Assembly: GCF_009758415.1 (NCBI RefSeq)
Contig: NZ_WQRF01000001.1
Coordinates: forward strand, 62,001-126,000
Direction of reading: 5' to 3'
Length of the DNA: 64,000 bases
Origin: Devosia marina
GTDB lineage: Bacteria > Pseudomonadota > Alphaproteobacteria > Rhizobiales > Devosiaceae
The translations under genes and the position numbers were made by a program. Below, one piece after another: positions 62,111 through 64,000 of the stretch. The notes below the pieces were generated by a model that searched no databases, was not told the DNA's origin, and saw nothing but the letters and a program-made list of their open reading frames with translations. Every line of letters starts with the position of its first letter. The first letter of the stretch is position 1.

Positions 62111-62173
62111 GGCGGCCCTGACCATCGGGCCGCCGGACGCGGAGCCGGGCATTTCCTCCTCCCGCCCGGCTCC
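62111..62173 (+). other. Tandem stem-loops after the binding-protein gene
   Basis: Two perfect hairpins occur in a row: GGCGGCCC (62111-62118) with GGGCCGCC (62127-62134), and GGAGCCGGGC (62141-62150) with GCCCGGCTCC (62164-62173). They lie between the binding-protein stop and the peptidase start. No T-run follows, which fits mRNA 3'-end protection or attenuation. Confidence 0.55.
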
Positions 62174-62201
62174 GCCACACTTTCAGCTCAGGACAGATTT
62201 C

Positions 62202-63302
62202 ATGAATCCCACGCTTGCCAGCCGCATGGACAATCTGCGCGCCCGCATGGCCGAGACGAACACCGATCTGGTCGTGATTGGTCCGTCCAGCCACATGCGC
62301 TATCTTGCCGACCTCTCGCCCCATGGCGATGAACGTCCGGTCATGCTGATGGTCAGCCAGAATTTTGCCGGCTTCCTGATGCCCGCGCTGAATGTAGACT
62401 CGTCGCGCCAGCACACGGATTTGCCATTCTTCGCCTGGGCCGATGCCGATGGCCCGGATGCGGCGCTGGAAGAACTGCTTGCCGCAACGGAGATCGACCG
62501 CAAAGCGCCGTCCGTCGTGCTGGACGAAACCATGCGCGCCGATTTTGCGCTGCTGGTGATCGATGCGCTCCCCGGTGCAAAGCGTCGCTTCACGCAGGAC
62601 ACCGTGGGGTATCTGCGTTCGCGCAAGGACGAGGCTGAATACCAGGCCATTAAGGCAGCGCATCTGCTCAATGACCGGGCAGTGGAGGCGGCCTTCGCAG
62701 CGCTCAAGCCCGGCATGAGGGAAATCGACCTGGCCGGACTGATCGACGACTTCTACTTGGCCAATGGTGCCACGACCGTGTTCTGCTCGGTCTGCTTTGG
62801 GCCAAATGGTGCCTTTCCGCACCACCATACCGGCGCGACCCAGCTCAAGCGGGGCGATGCCGTTCTGATCGATACCGGCTGCCGGTTGAATGGCTACCCC
62901 TCCGACATGACCCGCGTGGGTTACTATAGCTCGGCACCCGAGGGGTTTGCAGAAGTCCATACCATCGTCGATCAGGCCGTCGAGGCGGCACTGGCCGCTT
63001 CAGTGCCGGGCGCCAAGGCCAGCGACGTCGACAAGGCGGCGCGCGACGTCATCTCCAATGCCGGCTACGGCGCTAATTTCCTGCATCGAACCGGCCATGG
63101 CCTGGGCATCGACGTGCATGAAGCGCCCTATATCACCGGCACCAGCCAGACTGTGTTGGAAGAAGGCATGGTGTTTTCAATCGAGCCGGGCATCTACCTG
63201 CAAGGCCGCTTCGGTCTGCGGCTCGAGGAGATTGTCATCATCCGCGATGGCAAGGCTGAAATCTTCTCAGGGATGCCCCGCGCGGCGGTTGTTGCGGGAT
63301 GA
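62202..63302 (+). CDS. M24-family (Xaa-Pro aminopeptidase-like) peptidase
   Basis: A 366-residue metallopeptidase of the pita-bread fold. An N-terminal creatinase-like domain spans ~1-140. The catalytic domain has IDTGCRLNGYPSDMTR (two metal Asp), HRTGHGLGIDVHEAP (metal His), IEPGIYL (metal Glu) and RLEEIV (metal Glu). All five ligands are present. There is no signal peptide, so it is cytoplasmic and probably cleaves the imported peptide or amide. It is preceded by the hairpin pair and overlaps the GNAT gene by ATGA. Confidence 0.92.
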   Translation: MNPTLASRMDNLRARMAETNTDLVVIGPSSHMRYLADLSPHGDERPVMLMVSQNFAGFLMPALNVDSSRQHTDLPFFAWADADGPDAALEELLAATEIDRKAPSVVLDETMRADFALLVIDALPGAKRRFTQDTVGYLRSRKDEAEYQAIKAAHLLNDRAVEAAFAALKPGMREIDLAGLIDDFYLANGATTVFCSVCFGPNGAFPHHHTGATQLKRGDAVLIDTGCRLNGYPSDMTRVGYYSSAPEGFAEVHTIVDQAVEAALAASVPGAKASDVDKAARDVISNAGYGANFLHRTGHGLGIDVHEAPYITGTSQTVLEEGMVFSIEPGIYLQGRFGLRLEEIVIIRDGKAEIFSGMPRAAVVAG

Positions 63303-63832
63303 TCGCGACAATCCCGGAGCTACGCACCGATCGTCTGGTGCTGCGCGCCCATGTCGGTGACGATCTGGCCGATTGTCACGCGATCTGGGCGCATCCGGAC
63401 GTCGCGCGCTTTACCGGCGGTCGCACGTCAACCAGGGAACAGGTGTGGTGGCGCATTCTGCGCTACGGCGGACTCTGGCAGATGCTCGGCTATGGCTATT
63501 TTGCCGTAGTCGATCGCCGCAACGGTCGTATGATCGGCGATGTGGGACTGGCCGATTTTCGACGCGACTGCAGCCCCGCTCTCGGCCAGACACCCGAGGC
63601 GGGTTGGGCTTTCCACCCCGCCGTCCATGGCCAGGGTTTGGCCGGCGAAGCCCTGGCAGCGGTGCTCGATTGGGCGGACACGACCGGCATTGAGCAAATC
63701 TGCTGCATCATCGATCCAGGCAATGCTGCGTCCCTACGTTTGGCGAACAAAGTGGGATTCAAGGACGCTGGACCTGTCATCTATCACGGCGAAACGCTCG
63801 TGCGGCTTGACCGTGCTCACCAGAAGTCCTAG
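63299..63832 (+). CDS. GNAT-family N-acetyltransferase, RimJ/RimL-like
   Basis: A 177-residue acetyltransferase: LRTDRLVLRAHVGDDLADCHAIW at the start, a central AFHPAVHGQGLAGEALAAVLDWA corresponding to the acetyl-CoA-binding Q/R-x2-G-x-G/A motif, and IIDPGNAASLRLANKVGF. It is coupled by ATGA to the peptidase gene and may acetylate an amino compound produced there, or act in detoxification. The target is unknown. Its stop codon overlaps the convergent AraC-type gene. Confidence 0.88.
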   Translation: MIATIPELRTDRLVLRAHVGDDLADCHAIWAHPDVARFTGGRTSTREQVWWRILRYGGLWQMLGYGYFAVVDRRNGRMIGDVGLADFRRDCSPALGQTPEAGWAFHPAVHGQGLAGEALAAVLDWADTTGIEQICCIIDPGNAASLRLANKVGFKDAGPVIYHGETLVRLDRAHQKS

Positions 63833-64000
63833 CCGGCCTCAAACCGGGTAGCGCGGTATTCGAGCGGTGCCGCGCCCCGCTTTTTCCGGAACACCTTGGC
63901 GAAGTAGTTGCTGTTCGCAAATCCAGTCAGCCTGGCGATTTCACCTACCCCCATCTCGGTGGCCAATAGCAGCCGCTCAGCACGGGCGAGGCGGCGTGTC
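63829..64000 (-). CDS. AraC-family transcriptional regulator, C-terminal fragment (cut by window edge)
   Basis: The minus strand reads RRLARAERLLLATEM, then GVGEIARLTGFANSNYFAKVFRK, then KRGAAPLEYRATRFEAG and stop: the end of an AraC/XylS double HTH (second helix-turn-helix GFANSNYFAKVFRKKRG). About 57 residues are inside the window; the rest lies beyond position 64000. Its stop shares two bases with the GNAT stop codon. Target genes are not visible. Confidence 0.88.
   Translation of the reverse strand, partial: TRRLARAERLLLATEMGVGEIARLTGFANSNYFAKVFRKKRGAAPLEYRATRFEAG

Overview
The window looks like a chromosomal segment of a GC-rich alphaproteobacterium, most likely order Hyphomicrobiales and possibly Devosia-like. 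The grounds are dense ABC-transporter catabolic operons, an aerobic cob operon of rhizobial type, an Lrp regulator divergent from a PutA that lacks a DNA-binding domain, and ATGA/GTGA stop-start overlaps throughout. Genus assignment is inference. I saw no tRNA, rRNA, insertion sequence, integrase or CRISPR array.

Layout. 1-2187: end of a MalFGK-type sugar ABC operon (+). 2209-8293: a second sugar ABC operon (-) with a sugar isomerase/epimerase-like TIM barrel, an atypical MDR dehydrogenase and a LacI regulator, but no ATPase of its own. 8294-8653: an unusually structured intergenic region. 8654-13281: a close match to the enterobacterial galactofuranose importer ytfQRT-yjfF, followed by a GntR regulator. 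14092-15633: a GDPD phosphodiesterase plus DeoR regulator (-). 15939-18746: an LptD-like outer-membrane protein and an LptE-like lipoprotein. 18860-20147: a degenerate GGDEF protein and a flavodoxin-fold oxidoreductase.

19557-27041: a probable N-heterocycle or amide catabolic cluster. It holds an NMT1/THI5-type ABC importer, a cytosine-deaminase-like amidohydrolase, an FAD oxidase and a quinone-reductase-like flavoprotein (-), with a Rid protein and a creatininase-family amidohydrolase divergent (+). 27038-36884: a peptide/opine-type ABC operon with a class V aminotransferase-like enzyme, a GntR regulator and an AceE-like E1/transketolase. 36987-38555: Lrp and LacI regulators. 39007-44599: an ABC importer, a GDPD-like phosphodiesterase and an inositol-monophosphatase-like enzyme, which together suggest uptake and hydrolysis of a glycerophosphodiester such as glycerophosphoinositol.

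44607-51444: a short-chain dehydrogenase and the cobalamin corrin-ring operon cobF-G-H-I-J-L-M, with no cobK in the run. 51508-55468: PutR-like Lrp regulator and PutA. 55527-62093: a second peptide-type ABC system split around a divergent XRE-cupin regulator, followed by an M24 peptidase and a GNAT acetyltransferase. The window ends inside an AraC-family gene.

Overall this is a nutrient-scavenging region: seven ABC importers, each paired with local catabolic enzymes and its own regulator. Recurrent features are strong stem-loops just after the binding-protein gene in five operons, and paired dyad operators in two promoter regions (TGCAC-N3-TGTGCAA twice before 39007; ATATGTCTGACA before both 34299 and 36884). 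The least explained parts are the LptD/LptE-like pair, the structured 8353-8518 region and the AceE-like enzyme inside a peptide-transport operon.
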